DNA from: Aphelidium insulamus
Taxonomy: Eukaryota; Aphelidiomycota; Aphelidea; Aphelidiaceae
Direction: 5' to 3'
Assembly: GCA_036784855.1 (NCBI GenBank)
Contig: JAZDSV010000065.1
Coordinates: 1-64,000 of the forward strand
Length of the DNA: 64,000 bases
Positions 47,001 through 58,138 of this stretch are shown in pieces. Made by a program: the position numbers and the translations under genes. A model generated the notes under the pieces. It was not told the origin of the DNA. It did no database searches and saw only the letters and a program-made list of their open reading frames with translations. The first letter of the stretch is position 1; each line of letters begins with the position of its first letter.

Positions 47001-47656
47001 AGTCGGAACAGGCGATACAGTGTGACACAGGTTGCATCCACCAGCGACGCGATCCGGCGCCCATGATGGTCCAGCAGAGTTCCACAAGCAGCCACCACGG
47101 AACTGCAAGCATAAAAGCTGATATGTAGTGCATATCCTGTGTAACCCACATTAGAGTGCTGACAGTGGCGGCATCGGATCGCTGCTTCATCTGAGAGGCC
47201 GTGTTGGGCAGCCGGCCACACAGCAGATTCACATTGCCGTACAGCGAGGAGCGCGAGTCTCCCACTTCATATAGTGTGGACAGACAGTTGACCAGCAGTT
47301 GCCGGATGGGGCGCGGCGTCGGCTCCGGGTGCAGCGGTGTCTGCGCCGTAATCCACTGCATCAGCGCCGACTCCAGGGTGGGCCAGTCGAATTTGTCGGC
47401 GGTCTGACCGCAGCATCAGTGCCAAAGTGTGGACACGATTTCATAGACTGACCTTGTCTGCGGCTGTGGCTGTGGCGGGGCCGGGTGTTGGGGGCACGCG
47501 GGCGAGCAAGGCGCGGTTCAGCTGCGACAGCCACTGGAACCACTCCAGCTCCCGTTGTGGCCGGGTCATCAGTTGGGCAGAGTGGGAATCGGCACCACCC
47601 AGCAGCCTCGCAGTCAGCTGTGCCGGGGTCAAAGATGGCGGTCCCTGCGCAGACAT
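38042..47656 (-). CDS. HEATR5: HEATR5/Laa1-like giant HEAT-repeat protein
   Basis: Modelled exons: 47656-47453, 47403-47150, 47102-46991, 46916-46773, 46242-43697, 42819-41615 and 41554-38042. Splice phases agree throughout, giving about 2,650 residues. It matches HEATR5 along its length: N-terminal RELEWFQWLSQL, VVAACGTLLDHHGRRIASLV, NLFGILF, HSYWTVVDVTGLS, TFGPELQ, LDLLATIVREFGAVPDPEFP, LLEQYQAQIVAG and a C-terminal end LLKTDFAAAF. HEATR5/Laa1 proteins partner AP-1 and AP-1-associated factors in clathrin-dependent endosome/Golgi traffic. A one-base frame change near 39170 (EVV to FAFSPRHP) breaks the last exon and needs checking. The third intron's donor (GTACTC) is weak. Its 3' end is 90 bp from that of the convergent cNMP/F-box/LRR gene. 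Confidence 0.85.
42966..43545. repeat. 15-bp minisatellite within a HEATR5 intron
   Basis: About 38 imperfect copies of a 15-bp unit (agtgactatagcaag and variants with gtagg, aacaa, tttagg) run through an 877-bp intron (42820-43696), with higher-order blocks of about 120-200 bp repeated. Other introns of the gene are mostly 47-75 bp. Because the unit is a multiple of three, the plus strand is open over 42971-43222 (repeating S-D-Y-S-K). That frame is almost certainly not a gene. Confidence 0.92.
46243..46772. other. HEATR5 intron 4 (530 bp)
   Basis: Bounded by a GTATTT donor (minus, at 46772) and a CTACCAG acceptor ending at 46243. Nothing else is recognisable inside it. Confidence 0.6.
46951..46979. 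repeat. (AT)n microsatellite in a HEATR5 intron
   Basis: An uninterrupted TA run of about 26 bp lies between the third and fourth modelled exons. It may obscure the true donor site there. Confidence 0.9.
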
Positions 47657-47929
47657 ATTGTGTGTGTGAATGACTGTGTTGTCGGACTCCTTAAATGTAA
47701 ATAGTCCCCATTACAAGTCCCACTGTGTGCCACATTGTACTTCTCTGGGCAAAAGATTCATGTGCTAGTTGAAGTATATATGAGAGCAATTACGCAATTA
47801 CATGCGCACATAGATGCTTAGAGCAGTGCATATAAAAAGGCAGGCTCTGCAAATAAGTCGCGTATATTTGATTATTATTATTAATATTGCTCGATGATTT
47901 TTGAGTTGCAGCAATTCATTGGTGCGCAC

Positions 47930-48786
47930 CTACGTGCTGGTGCCGTGCCGCTTGCGATGCCTTTGTAATGCCGGTAGAACTTCAGGGTGTTTTTGGCTAG
48001 AATAAATAGCAGCTGATAGCTCGCTGTCCGACACTTGGGCCCCAGCAGCCAGCAGCAAATGTATGACGCCAATCTTTCCCATCAGGGCTGCGTTGTACAG
48101 TGGTGTGTACCCTTTCTTGCTTTTGGCGTTTACATCAAGAATGCACTTAGGCGGCGTATGATTTGCATAATCATTAATTTGCTGCAGACTGGGAGCCGCG
48201 GTCTGACACAGTTCCAGCAACTTGCGCACAGTCTCAGTATGACCTTTTGTGGCGGCCATGTGCAGCACAGTCTCCTTGTCGTCATATTTGATCAATGGAT
48301 CGGCCCCTGCTTGCAGTAGTAGCTCCACGACGGTGGTGTGACCGTCTTCAACTGCATAATATAGTGGAGTTTTCTGGTGGGCATCCTGCAGTCCACTTGA
48401 TCTTTTGTAGAAGTCTGGTCGCAATTGCAGCAATTTACGCACAGTGTCATTGTGACCACCACTAGCAGCTAGGTGCAGGATAGTCCACTTGGCCCTACTT
48501 AGTATGGATGGATCAGCGCCCAACTCTAGCAGAAATTCCACAACATCTGTATGCCCCTTTGACGCAGCAAAATGTAGTGACTCTTCTGGGTCATCACTCT
48601 TGCGGTTTGCTGCCTCATTTGTGAAGTAGTCTGGCCAATATTCCAGCAACTTGCGCATAAAATCAATGTGACCATTGATGGCAGCCCTTTCAAAGGCAGT
48701 ATCACCACCATGGCCTCTTGTGGTGGGATCAGCCCCATGTTGCAGCAGTGGTCGCAACATAACCATACGTCCCAAACGAGCAGCAC
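47930..48786 (-). pseudogene. Ankyrin-repeat gene ANK1, block A copy, 5' truncated
   Basis: The frame encodes about seven ankyrin repeats (LHFAASKGHTDVVEFLLELG, LHMAATKGHTETVRKLLEL type) matching the last half of ANK1 in block B. Similarity stops abruptly at about 48786, so the signal peptide and the first half are gone. A local change (DFYKRSSGLQDAHQ versus DFYTKDQVDCKDAHQ) comes from 1- and 2-base deletions that together restore the frame. Without a start region it is probably not expressed as a secreted protein. Confidence 0.75.
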
Positions 48787-49645
48787 AGTTTTACAATGCG
48801 ATTTGAAGTTATACATAGGAATTTGTTCAGATTGTAGTTTAAGCGACAAGCGCCGTCCGGTTATTACCTATCTTAATGATGCAACAATGTCAACGTTTAA
48901 TGCTTGTTACTTTTTCATTCGGCGGCCCTTTAATCTGAATTTGTGGCTGTCTTTTCTTAGCTTCTTTGTCCAGTAGTACATCAATGGAAGATCTGTATTC
49001 TAGCCGCAATATATTCGTGACACAATAAATCGTGACAGTCGCCAGGATTTATCTGCGCTCATTAATGCATCAATATCAGCCCGTATATAGCAAAGCTGTA
49101 TGGCACTATCCTGGTTGCCGACTCCTCGTGTATGTAAACTTCTGACATGCCGAAATGAGCGAGCCGACATCAAGTAGTAAACATATAAATTCAGCAAACC
49201 AATGTATAACTCCAGCGGATGCATGCAACTTGTGATGATTATCAATGCTAACTCAATAATGACATTATCGAGCAATATTCATGGTTTGGTGACGTTAGCG
49301 CAGATCTACAGCAAATGGCGCCAGTGTATTATCCCAACAATATGTAACTAGCATATTCAACAGAATATTGTCGCACAGCTCGTATATGGTGCTGCAACTT
49401 CTATCCGCGGCGCATATATGTAGCGCACTATATTGCGATGCCATTAATGTAGCTGCGCTGTGGTTGCATGCATTATTGATGATAGCTGTACGGTGTCACA
49501 AACGTTCGAACGGCCGTTTTAAACACTCAACGCTCATTGGTAGTTTAAACGCTGGCTTCTCATTGGCAGTTTAAAGTTTTAAACTCTGGCTTCTGATTGC
49601 TAGTTTAAACCGGTGCCTATATGATTTGACGGCCATCATTGGCCC
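48786..49645. other. Replacement sequence inside block A, no gene
   Basis: This 860-bp AT-rich stretch has no counterpart in block B. It includes a 25-35 bp imperfect repeat around tagtttaaacgctggcttct (49532-49612). Small open frames here have no recognisable content. Block similarity resumes at the gccaaaggcc/ggcctttggtgctgacc motif near 49655. Confidence 0.55.
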
Positions 49646-49933
49646 CCATTCCATGGCCTTTGGTGCTGACCTTAGTTGGCGAGTCAATATGTTATAAATA
49701 TTATAAGCTTGTATCATACATCCGTTGTAAATGTCAGCAAGCCGGAAATTGCAGCAGCTGACTAATCGGCCACACTTACATGCATGTTTGAATGTATATA
49801 TGAATGCATGTTGACCTCAACCACCTAAACAGCTAAACATATTAAATAGTTCACCATTCAAATTCAACGGATGACAACCGTGGCGTCTATTCATATATGT
49901 ATGATTTCATCTATTTAATTCAACTATTCATCT

Positions 49934-51493
49934 CTATAACTTTATCCTCTTCATTCGGGCAATTTTTGGCCACTGCATTGCACATACACCACACAGGCGC
50001 CCATAATCATGTAGCGCCTCCAAGACGGCTAGTTTGCCACGTGACAGGGCCATATTGCACGTGCGGGCATCGCTGGGACACCCGGCATCAAGCGCCCAGC
50101 GCAGTGTGGAAATGTGAGACTGTTCAGCCGCTCTATGCGTCGTGGCTGTGTCCCACGGACATCCCAGCGATCGCAGCAACTGCAAGGCGTCCAGCCGGTC
50201 CCGAGATGCGGCCGCTGCACAAACTGCCGGTCCCCATTCACAATCTTGACCATCGTCGCGTAGCCAGAGTAGTATGTCGCGGCTGCCACACTCCGCCGCG
50301 CCAATCCACGTCCCAATATCCCAGTTGCAGCCATTACTGCGCGCCCACTGCAGCACGGCTAGGTGGCCGCCACTGGCAGCCTTTGCGCACGTGTTGGCAT
50401 TCCACGGACACCCACGCGGTCTTGCCCACTGCAATATGTGCAGATGGCCACTGCCAGCGGCTGACGAGCACGTCCACTCATTCCACGGACACCCGCGGCC
50501 GTGCAGCCACATCAGCACCTCCAAATGCCCACCGGCCGCCGCAGCAGTGCACGCGCCAACGCTCAAATCACAGCCATTCTGGTGTGCCCACTGCACAATG
50601 TCTAGTCGACCGCGGGCGGCGGCCTCTTTTATAGTCGTGGCGTCCCACTTGCAGCCGATTCCGTGCAGCCACTGCAGCACATCTGCACGGCCAGCAGCCG
50701 CGGCCTCGGCGCACGCAGCCTCATCCGCCCACTGGATGTTGTTCCGGTGCGCCCACTGCAGCACACTCAGCAGTCCATCACGCACAGCTAGCCGACACGC
50801 CAGCCCTGTCCACGTGATGTGCAGTTCTGCCAGAAACTCCAGCACGGCCATGTTCACGTTCTTGATGGCCAGCACGCAGGTGCTGTCATCGGGCAGGGCT
50901 CTGCGCGCCTGCAGCCATCGCAGTGCACGGACACTGCCCGCTGCCACCGCGGTGTTGATCCATGTGCTCTGCCACGTGTGCAACAAGTTCTTCCCGTGCA
51001 GCGTATCCAGCATGTCCAGCCGGTCTCTCTTGATGGCGGCTCGGCCGAGTGCAGCTGGATCCGCGCGTGCTGACAACGCCATCTCTAGTCTGTTTGGGGA
51101 AGTTATCGCGGCTGCGCAGCATGTCAGCGTGTGATGGGCGCGGCGATGCTCGGCCAGGATGCCCTTGTTCACCGCGGCGTAGATGTTGGCGGGCGTGCCA
51201 CGACGTTCACACATGTCCATGATGAGCGATATGGCATCCGCAGACACGCGGAGCACAGACTCCCAGCCGCGTCCATCAGCGCGAGGCGCGTCCACGACAG
51301 CATGAGATGAGGTGGCGCCACGAGCAGCATCTCCATTGCCAGACACGTCATCATCGTCGCCATCACCATTACTTGTAGCGACAGCGGTGCCGCTGTCCGC
51401 AGCACCGTCCGCAGCACCCTCGACGTCCAGACCGAGTGGAAGAGCTGCGGCGCCCAGCAGCGCGGTGCACAGCAAGGCGCACAGTGCGCGCAT
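49934..51493 (-). CDS. Secreted ankyrin-repeat protein ANK2, intact block A copy
   Basis: A single uninterrupted frame. I place the start at the Met at 51493 because it opens a clear signal peptide (MRALCALLCTALLGAAA); an upstream Met at 51520 would add nine residues. An acidic/low-complexity stretch (GDGDDDDVSGNGDAA) leads to a helical N-terminal region and about 11 repeats of the GHLEVLQWARANGCPW type, an ankyrin variant common in protists and zoosporic fungi. About 519 residues. With a signal peptide and no membrane anchor it should be secreted. Function is unknown; host or environmental interaction is inferred from the setting. The block B copy is broken. Confidence 0.85.
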   Translation of the reverse strand: MRALCALLCTALLGAAALPLGLDVEGAADGAADSGTAVATSNGDGDDDDVSGNGDAARGATSSHAVVDAPRADGRGWESVLRVSADAISLIMDMCERRGTPANIYAAVNKGILAEHRRAHHTLTCCAAAITSPNRLEMALSARADPAALGRAAIKRDRLDMLDTLHGKNLLHTWQSTWINTAVAAGSVRALRWLQARRALPDDSTCVLAIKNVNMAVLEFLAELHITWTGLACRLAVRDGLLSVLQWAHRNNIQWADEAACAEAAAAGRADVLQWLHGIGCKWDATTIKEAAARGRLDIVQWAHQNGCDLSVGACTAAAAGGHLEVLMWLHGRGCPWNEWTCSSAAGSGHLHILQWARPRGCPWNANTCAKAASGGHLAVLQWARSNGCNWDIGTWIGAAECGSRDILLWLRDDGQDCEWGPAVCAAAASRDRLDALQLLRSLGCPWDTATTHRAAEQSHISTLRWALDAGCPSDARTCNMALSRGKLAVLEALHDYGRLCGVCAMQWPKIARMKRIKL

Positions 51494-51900
51494 AATAATA
51501 TTTGGTGTATTTGAATGCAATCAACAAACTGCAAGGGGCTAGCATGCGCCCTGTTGATACATTATCGCCTTACTGCGACTCGCGCTTACGTATGCGGGAT
51601 GTTGCTTGGTACACATAACAGGTTTAACAGGTATTTAACAGGTGTGACTACTGTCTAGCAAGTACCTGCAGGCCGCCTCCATGCCAAATGCTTGTGGGAG
51701 TTTCGCCAAGTGGCGCTACTTCTATGCGTGACCAATTAAGCATATGGTCAGCTGCCCTCACAGTTTCCGTTTGGGTTCAATAGTTAAAATGATTATATTA
51801 ATTAGATCTAAATAAATATTGCATTGAAGTGCTATTTTCTTGATTTTACTGATAAATATCAATGTATGGAGGTAAACTGCACTAGGCCGTGGATGCTTGA
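51494..51900. other. Spacer between ANK2 and ANK3 (block A)
   Basis: AT-rich spacer that should contain the ANK2 promoter. It matches block B 57772-58138 except for small indels (for example near 51655-51735). No gene is seen. Confidence 0.5.
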
Positions 51901-52362
51901 TTATTGATTATTGTTCAGCCCGTCGATCCACTGCACAATGTGATCATGGTTGTGTTCAAGGGCTGCTTCTCGACACTTTGCGGCATTCCAGGGAATCCCG
52001 TTGGCCTGGACCCATTGAAGCACGGGTAAGTGTCCACCAAGCACAGCATGAAGCATGGGAGCACGTTTCTTCATCCCACGGACAGTCATTCGCGCGGGCC
52101 CACTGCAACAATTCCAAATGTCCGTGCCATCAGCGTAATAACCTGCGGATTCATTCCACGGACAGCCCTGAGCACGTGCCCACTGCAACACCTCCAAATG
52201 TCCGCCGAAAGCTGCCACGTTGCATGTCTCTGCGCTCCACGGACAACCATTCCTGTGTGCCCACTGCAGCACATGTAAATGTCGTGTAAACGTGTAAGCT
52301 GAAAGAGACCGGGCGTAGAAATGTGTGCCAACCAAGCACGAAAATAAACAAGCTGTGGACAT
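51901..52362 (-). CDS. Short ankyrin-type protein ANK3, block A copy
   Basis: A 153-residue frame with repeats HVLQWAHRNGCPW, HLEVLQWARAQGCPW and HLPVLQWVQANGIPW. Between the second and third, about 30 residues are read out of frame: the other frame gives GHLELLQWARANDCPWDEE, a perfect repeat. A pair of compensating frame changes therefore sits in the middle, and it is shared with block B. The N-terminus (to 52362) differs from block B and no signal peptide is clear. It may be a remnant of a longer gene. Confidence 0.5.
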   Translation of the reverse strand: MSTACLFSCLVGTHFYARSLSAYTFTRHLHVLQWAHRNGCPWSAETCNVAAFGGHLEVLQWARAQGCPWNESAGYYADGTDIWNCCSGPARMTVRGMKKRAPMLHAVLGGHLPVLQWVQANGIPWNAAKCREAALEHNHDHIVQWIDGLNNNQ

Positions 52363-52508
52363 CTCAGATGCATTTTTGCATGCGGCGTATCGTGCACATG
52401 CACAAAAACAAGATTAAAACAAGATTAATGCAGGCATTCAACAAGTAAATCAAGTACACGAACAGCGATATATTTGTATCCATTATGGATTACAAGAGCG
52501 GCATCAAC

Positions 52509-53095
52509 CTAGTCGTCGCCCATGTCCATTTCCTCATCGTCACCGCCATTGTTACCGTCACCATTGGCAGTCGTCCCAACTGGTTGCTGTTGCTGCTGTT
52601 GTTGTTGTTGTTGATGTAATTGCTGCTGCTGTTGATGTGCGCCGTACGAGGCGGTGGTGTGCATCTGCGAGGCCACGCCGTCAAACATTGCCTTGCGTTG
52701 TGCCAGTGTCATGGACTGGATGGCTTCCACGGTGAGCGGTGGAGGCAGTTCCATGCGCTCGTCATCCGCCGTAATCTCCACCGCTTGCATCACCACAAAG
52801 TCGTGCCAGTCGATTTGCTGGAATGCCACTGCCAATTATAAGTACACACTATACATACATCAGATAGATTATTGTCTTGCCCTTTTCCCGCTCCTCCTCC
52901 TCGGCCTGTGCGCGCCTGGACTCCTCTTCGTGCCGCTCCCACTCGGTGCGCTCCACACACCGCGACAGCACAGAGTACTTGTCCGACACGTTCAGTTCCA
53001 GACGCTCGCGCATTTCCGTGGACGGCAGCAGTACCTTGGTGTACTGCTCCACCAGCTTGGAGAAGTAGTTGAACATGGAGTGACCGTGGCGCAGA
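52509..53095 (-). pseudogene. SF3A1: SF3A1 3' fragment, block A
   Basis: Two exons of SF3A1: HSMFNYFSKLVEQYTKVLLP to EEEREKGK, then QQIDWHDFVVMQAVEI through a His/Gln-rich tract to GGDDEEMDMGDD, stop at 52509. The intron between them appears to use a GC donor (GCAAGA). SF3A1 is a subunit of the U2 snRNP SF3a complex; the first exon is the end of the second SURP module and the SF3A3-contact helix. The gene is cut at 53095, where it is fused out of frame to HEATR5 exon 1, so this copy cannot make SF3A1. Confidence 0.85.
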
Positions 53096-53243
53096 AGGCG
53101 CGGTACAGCTGCGACAGCCACTGGAACCACTCCAGCTCCCGTTGTGGCCGGGTCATCAGTTGGGCAGAGTGGGAATCGGCACCACCCAGCAGCCTCGCAG
53201 TCAGCTGTGCCGGGGTCAAAGATGGCGGTCCCTGCGCAGACAT
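53096..53243 (-). pseudogene. HEATR5: HEATR5 5' fragment (duplication junction)
   Basis: Start codon and first 49 codons of HEATR5 (MSAQGPPSLTPAQLTARLL ... QWLSQLYRA), nearly identical to 47656-47510. The frame then runs into SF3A1 sequence in the wrong frame and stops about 34 codons later. The HEATR5 promoter region is also duplicated (53244-53500). If that promoter is active, a chimeric transcript joining HEATR5 and SF3A1 sequence would be made. Confidence 0.88.
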
Positions 53244-53506
53244 TTGTGTGTGTGAATGACTGATCCTTTAATGTAAATAGTCCCCATTACAAGTCCCACT
53301 GTGTAGCCACATTGTACTTCTCTGGGCAAAAGATTCATGTGCTAGTTGAAGTATATATGAGAGCAATTACGCAATTACATGCGCACATAGATGCTTAGAG
53401 CAGTGCATATAAAAAGGCAGGCTCTGCAAATAAGTCGCGTATATTTGATTATTATTATTAATATTGCTCGATGATTTTTGAGTTGCAGCAATTCATTGGT
53501 GCGCAC

Positions 53507-55845
53507 CTACATGCTGGTGCCGTGCCGCTTGTGATGCCTTTTTATTGCCGGTAGAACTTCAGGGTGTTTTTGGCTAGAATAAATAGCAGCTGATAGCTCG
53601 CTGTCCGACACTTGGGCCCCAGCAGCCAGCAGCAAATGTATGACGCCAATCTTTCCCATCAGGGCTGCATTGTAGAGTGGTGTGTACCCTTTCTTGCTTT
53701 TGGCGTTTACATCAAGAATGCACTTAGGCGGCGTATGATTTGCATAATCATTAATTTGCTGCAGACTGGGAGCCGCGGTCTGACACAGTTCCAGCAACTT
53801 GCGCACCGTCTCAGTATGACCTTTTGTGGCGGCCATGTGCAGCACAGTCTCCTCGTCGTCATATTTGATCAATGGATCGGCCCCTGCTTGCAGTAGTAGC
53901 TCCACGACGGTGGTGTGACCGTCTTCAACTGCATAATATAGTGGAGTTTTCTGGTGGGCATCCTTGCAGTCCACTTGATCTTTTGTGTAGAAGTCTGGTC
54001 GCAATTGCAGCAATTTACGCACAGTGTCATCGTGACCACCACTAGCAGCTAGGTGCAGGATAGTCCACTTGGCCCTACTTAGTATGGATGGATCAGCGCC
54101 CAACTCTAGCAGAAATTCCACAACATCTGTATGCCCCTTTGACGCAGCAAAATGTAGTGACTCTTCTGGGTCATCACTCTTGCGGTTTGCTGCCTCATTT
54201 GTGAAGTAGTCTGGCCAATATTCCAGCAACTTGCGCATAAAATCAACGTGACCATTAATGGCAGCCCATTCAAAGGCAGTATATCCACGATTGCCTCTTG
54301 TGGTGGGATCGGCCCCATGTCGCAGCAGTGGTCCCAACATGGCCGTGTATCCCAAACCAGCAGCACGATGAAGTGGCGTTTCCTTGTTATGATCCTTGGC
54401 ATTCACTTGATCTTTGGTGCTGTATTCCAACAACTTTTCAAGAATCGAAATATCATCATGTTCAACTGCTCCGTGCAGAATTAAAGATGTGTTGGCCCCA
54501 GCTTTAAGCAACACTTCTGCAACTTCAGCGTGGCCCATCTCTACGGCCATCTGAAGCGCTGATTTCCCTTCAGCCGTTTTTGCATTAACCGGAGAATTGC
54601 TGGCAAGCAGAGTCTCTACAACTGGCAGTTGGTTGCTTCCTACCGCATGGTGCAGAGCTGTCCACCCATTCCAATCTACCGCGGTAACAATTGCCTTGCG
54701 CGCAAGCAGAAGCTGCACTGCAGCTATATTTCCGACTGCAGCAGCCTTCATCAACGGCGTAACATTTTTGTTATCTTTTGGATCCACATTGGCATCTAAT
54801 TTGAGGAGCACTTGCACAACTGCCAGTCGATTTTTGAGCACTTCATCGTGCAGAGACTGCTCGCCATCCCGGATGATGGAGTCCAAAGCTAGAACATCTT
54901 CTGCAACAAGTGTATCGTCCAACAGCACTGCCAAATGCAAAGCGGTTCGTCCCAATGAGTCACGAGCCTCAAGCTTATAAGGCATTGCAGAAGCCACTGA
55001 CGAACACACTGTGCGTGACCCATTTCGCTTGCAATGTGTAGCGCAATATTTCCATTGTGGACAACCAACGGGTCTGCTCTGTACTGCAATAGTTTGTCGA
55101 TGATAAAGGGCTGGTTGAACCTGGCGGCAACCTGGAGCGCTGTCATACCCGAACAATCCAGTGCATCAACATTCTGGCCCTGCTTGGTAACAATATTCGG
55201 AATGGCCCACGTCAACCCGGTGCGTGCAGCATAGTGCAGTGACGTGATGGGTGTTTGAAAGGTAGGCAGTCCCATGAACTGGAACCAGTGCTCAAGCCCG
55301 GGAATAATGTAGAAGCCGTCTGGGACCTCATGTGTCTTGTAGAATTTGAGAGCCTCCTGCATCGCCACACCAGGAACGCTACTGACAACAATTTTTCGCA
55401 ACTCTGGAATCAATTCGCGCTCGAGTTTGATGTAGAGAAACGGCTTTGCAACCGCAGGTCCAAGTGAACTTTTTCTGTATCCAGAATTTTCTTCGGAACT
55501 CCCTCCTGTACTTTCTACCGACCTTTCTTCCAACCCTTTATTGACTTAACTGTAGAGAAAACTCTGGTAAAAAAACCTACCTTCATTAGAATGCGCGTCA
55601 GAACGATCTCTCAAGCGTTCTTCCGCAAGTTCTTTTGGGAACTGTTGAAGCAGCATCTGCCGCCCAATGCAAAAGTCGAAACCATCGCACTCAATCTGGA
55701 TCATATCATAGCGCTTTAAGTGCTCGACGGTGGCAAACTTTTCACAGCTGAGATCAGGGTACACGGATATAGCATCGGCATTGACGGTGACAGCTATGCA
55801 TGCATACAGCACACATGCCGAAATCGTGGCGATCATTGGTGTCAT
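53507..55845 (-). CDS. Secreted ankyrin-repeat protein ANK1, block B copy (one frameshift)
   Basis: Exon 1 (55845-55581) encodes a signal peptide (MTPMIATISACVLYACIAVT, cleavage near VNADA) and a short domain (CDGFDFCIGRQMLLQQFPK). After a 43-bp intron, exon 2 (55537-53507) holds about 14 canonical ankyrin repeats, for example LHHAVGSNQLPVVETLLAS. The frame changes by one base near 55005, inside a repeat between HIASEMGHAQC and LEARDSLGRTALHLAV. Either a real mutation or a base error splits the gene there. Otherwise it is complete to the stop at 53507. As a secreted ankyrin protein it groups with ANK2 and the gene at 60943. Confidence 0.75.
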
Positions 55846-56302
55846 TTACGCGCCGAAAGAGGAAGAAAACGCGGCAGATAAAAAGTGGCAAAGAAAAGAA
55901 AAATGCCCAAATTTCAGACCAATCATTTGGCCTTTGGTGCTGACCACAGTTGTCGTGTCAATATGTTATAAATATTATAAGCTTGTATCATACATCCGTT
56001 GTAAATGTCAGCAAGCCGGAAATTGCAGCAGCTGACTAATCGGCCACACTTACATGCATGTTTGAATGTATATATGAATGCATGTTGACCTCAACCACCT
56101 AAACAGCTAAACATATTAAATAGTTCACCATTCAAATTCAACGGATGACAACCGTGGCGTCATTCATAAATGTATGATTTCATCTATTTAATTCAACTAT
56201 TCATCTCTATAACTTTATCCTCTTCATTCGGGCAATTTTTGGCCACTGCATTGCACATACACCACACAGGCGCCCATAATCATGTAGCGCCTCCAAGACG
56301 GG
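55846..56302. other. Spacer between ANK1 and ANK2 (block B)
   Basis: It contains the ANK1 upstream region and the ANK2 3' flank. From about 55917 it matches block A 49645-49960. No gene is supported. Confidence 0.5.
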
Positions 56303-57771
56303 CTAGTTTGCCACGTGACAGGGCCATATTGCACGTGCGGGCATCGCTGGGACACCCGGCATCAAGCGCCCAGCGCAGTGTGGAAACGTGAGACTGTTCA
56401 GCCGCTCTATGCGTCGTGGCTGTGTCCCACGGACATCCCAGCGATCGCGCAGCAACTGCAAGGCGTCCAGCCGGTCCCGAGATGCAGGCCGCTGCACAAA
56501 CCGCCGGTCCCCATTCACAATCTTGACCATCGTCGCGTAGCCAGAGTAGTATGTCGCGGCTGCCACACTCCGCCGCGCCAATCCACGTCCCAATATCCCA
56601 GCTGCGCCATTACTGCGCGCCCACTGCAGCACGGCTAGGTGGCCGCCACTGGCAGCCTTTGCGCACGTGTTGGCATTCCACGGACACCCACGCGGTCTTG
56701 CCCACTGCAACATGTGCAGATGGCCACTGCCAGCGGCTGACGAGCACGTCCACTCATTCCACGGACACCCGCGGCCGTGCAGCCACATCAGCACCTCCAA
56801 ATGCCCACCGGCCGCCGCAGCAGTGCACGCGCCAACGCTCTAAATCACAGCCATTCTGGTGTGCCCACTGCACAATGTCTAGTCGACATGCGGCGGCGGC
56901 TTCCTTTATAGTCGTGGCGTCCCACTTGCAGCCGATTCCGTGCAGCCACTGCAGCACATCTGCACGGCCAGCAGCCGCGGCCTCGGCGCACGCAGCCTCA
57001 TCCGCCCACTGGATGTTGTTCCGGTGCGCCCACTGCAGCACACTCAGCAGTCCATCACGCACAGCTAGCCGACACGCCAGCCCTGTCCACGTGATGTGCA
57101 GTTCCGCCAGAAACTCCAGCACGGCCATGTTCACGTCCTTGATGGCCAGCACGCAGGTGCTGTCATCGGGCAGGGCTCTGCGCGCCTGCAGCCATCGCAG
57201 TGCACGGACACTGCCCGCTGCCACCGCGGTGTTGATCCATGTGCTCTGGCCACGTGCGCAACAAGTTCTTCCCGTGCAGCGTATCCAGCATGTCCAGCCG
57301 GTCCTCTTGATGGCGGCTCGGCCGAGGCAGCTGGATCCGCGCGTGCTGACAACGCCATCTCTAGTCTGTTCGGGGAAGCTATCGCGGCTGCGCAGCATGT
57401 CAGCGTGCGGATGGGCGCGGCGATGCTCGGCCAGGATGCCCCTTGTTCACCGCGGCGTAGATGTTGGCGGGCGTGCCACGACGTTCACACATGTCCATGA
57501 TGAGCGATATGGCATCCGCAGACACGCGGAGCACAGACTCCCAGCCGCGTCCATCAGCGCGAGGCGCGTCCACGACAGCATGAGATGAGGTGGCGCCACG
57601 AGCAGCATCTCCATTGCCAGACACGTCATCATCGTCGCCATCACACTTACTTTCAATGACAGCGGTGCCGCTGTCCGCAGCACCGTCCGCAGCACCCTCG
57701 ACGTCCAGACCGAGTGGAAGAGCTGCGGCGCCCAGCAGCGCGGTGCACAGCAAGACGCACAGTGCGCGCAT
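56303..57771 (-). pseudogene. ANK2 block B copy, frameshifted
   Basis: Compared with the intact block A gene, at least five single-base indels are visible: an extra C near 57440, lost bases near 57305-57330, an extra G near 57247, an extra T near 56842 and changes near 56450-56605. The signal peptide and most repeats are present in three different frames. Every difference is a one- or two-base indel with few substitutions. That fits either recent decay or uncorrected sequencing error. Confidence 0.85.
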
Positions 57772-58138
57772 AATAATATTTGGTGTATTTGAATGCAATC
57801 AACAAACTGCAAGGGGCTAGCATGCGCCCTGTTGATACATTATCGCCTTACTGCGACTCGCGCTTACGTATGCGGGATGTTGCTTGGTACACATAACAGG
57901 TTTAACAGGTATTTAACAGGTGTGACTACTTATGACGGCTCGTCTAGCAAGTACCTGCCAAATGCTTGTGGGAGTGTCGCCAAGTGGCGCTAATAAAGCG
58001 CGGTCAGCTGCCCTCACAGTTTCCGTTTGGGTTCAATAGTTATAATGATTATATCAATTAGATCTAGATAAATATTGCATTGAAGTGCTATTTTCTTGAT
58101 TTTAGCTGATAAATATCAATGTATGGAGGTAAACTGCA
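57772..58138. other. Spacer between ANK2 and ANK3 (block B)
   Basis: Counterpart of 51494-51900; AT-rich, no gene seen. Confidence 0.5.

Larger units (their letters stand above)
47508..53095. repeat. Tandem segmental duplication, block A
   Basis: Block A runs from inside HEATR5 exon 1 to inside SF3A1 and is followed directly by block B (53096-59349), which has the same gene order: HEATR5 start, ANK1, ANK2, ANK3, SF3A1, all on the minus strand. Non-coding spacers match as well (for example 47700-47930 with 53270-53510, and 51540-51900 with 57820-58140), so whole DNA was copied. Block A has lost most of ANK1 (equivalent of 54368-55917), replaced by about 860 bp of other sequence at 48786-49645. 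Confidence 0.92.

Noticed and set aside
50274..51134. 286-residue plus-strand frame rich in His, Cys and Ser
   Set aside because: It is the antisense of the ANK2 ankyrin repeats; repeat periodicity keeps it open.
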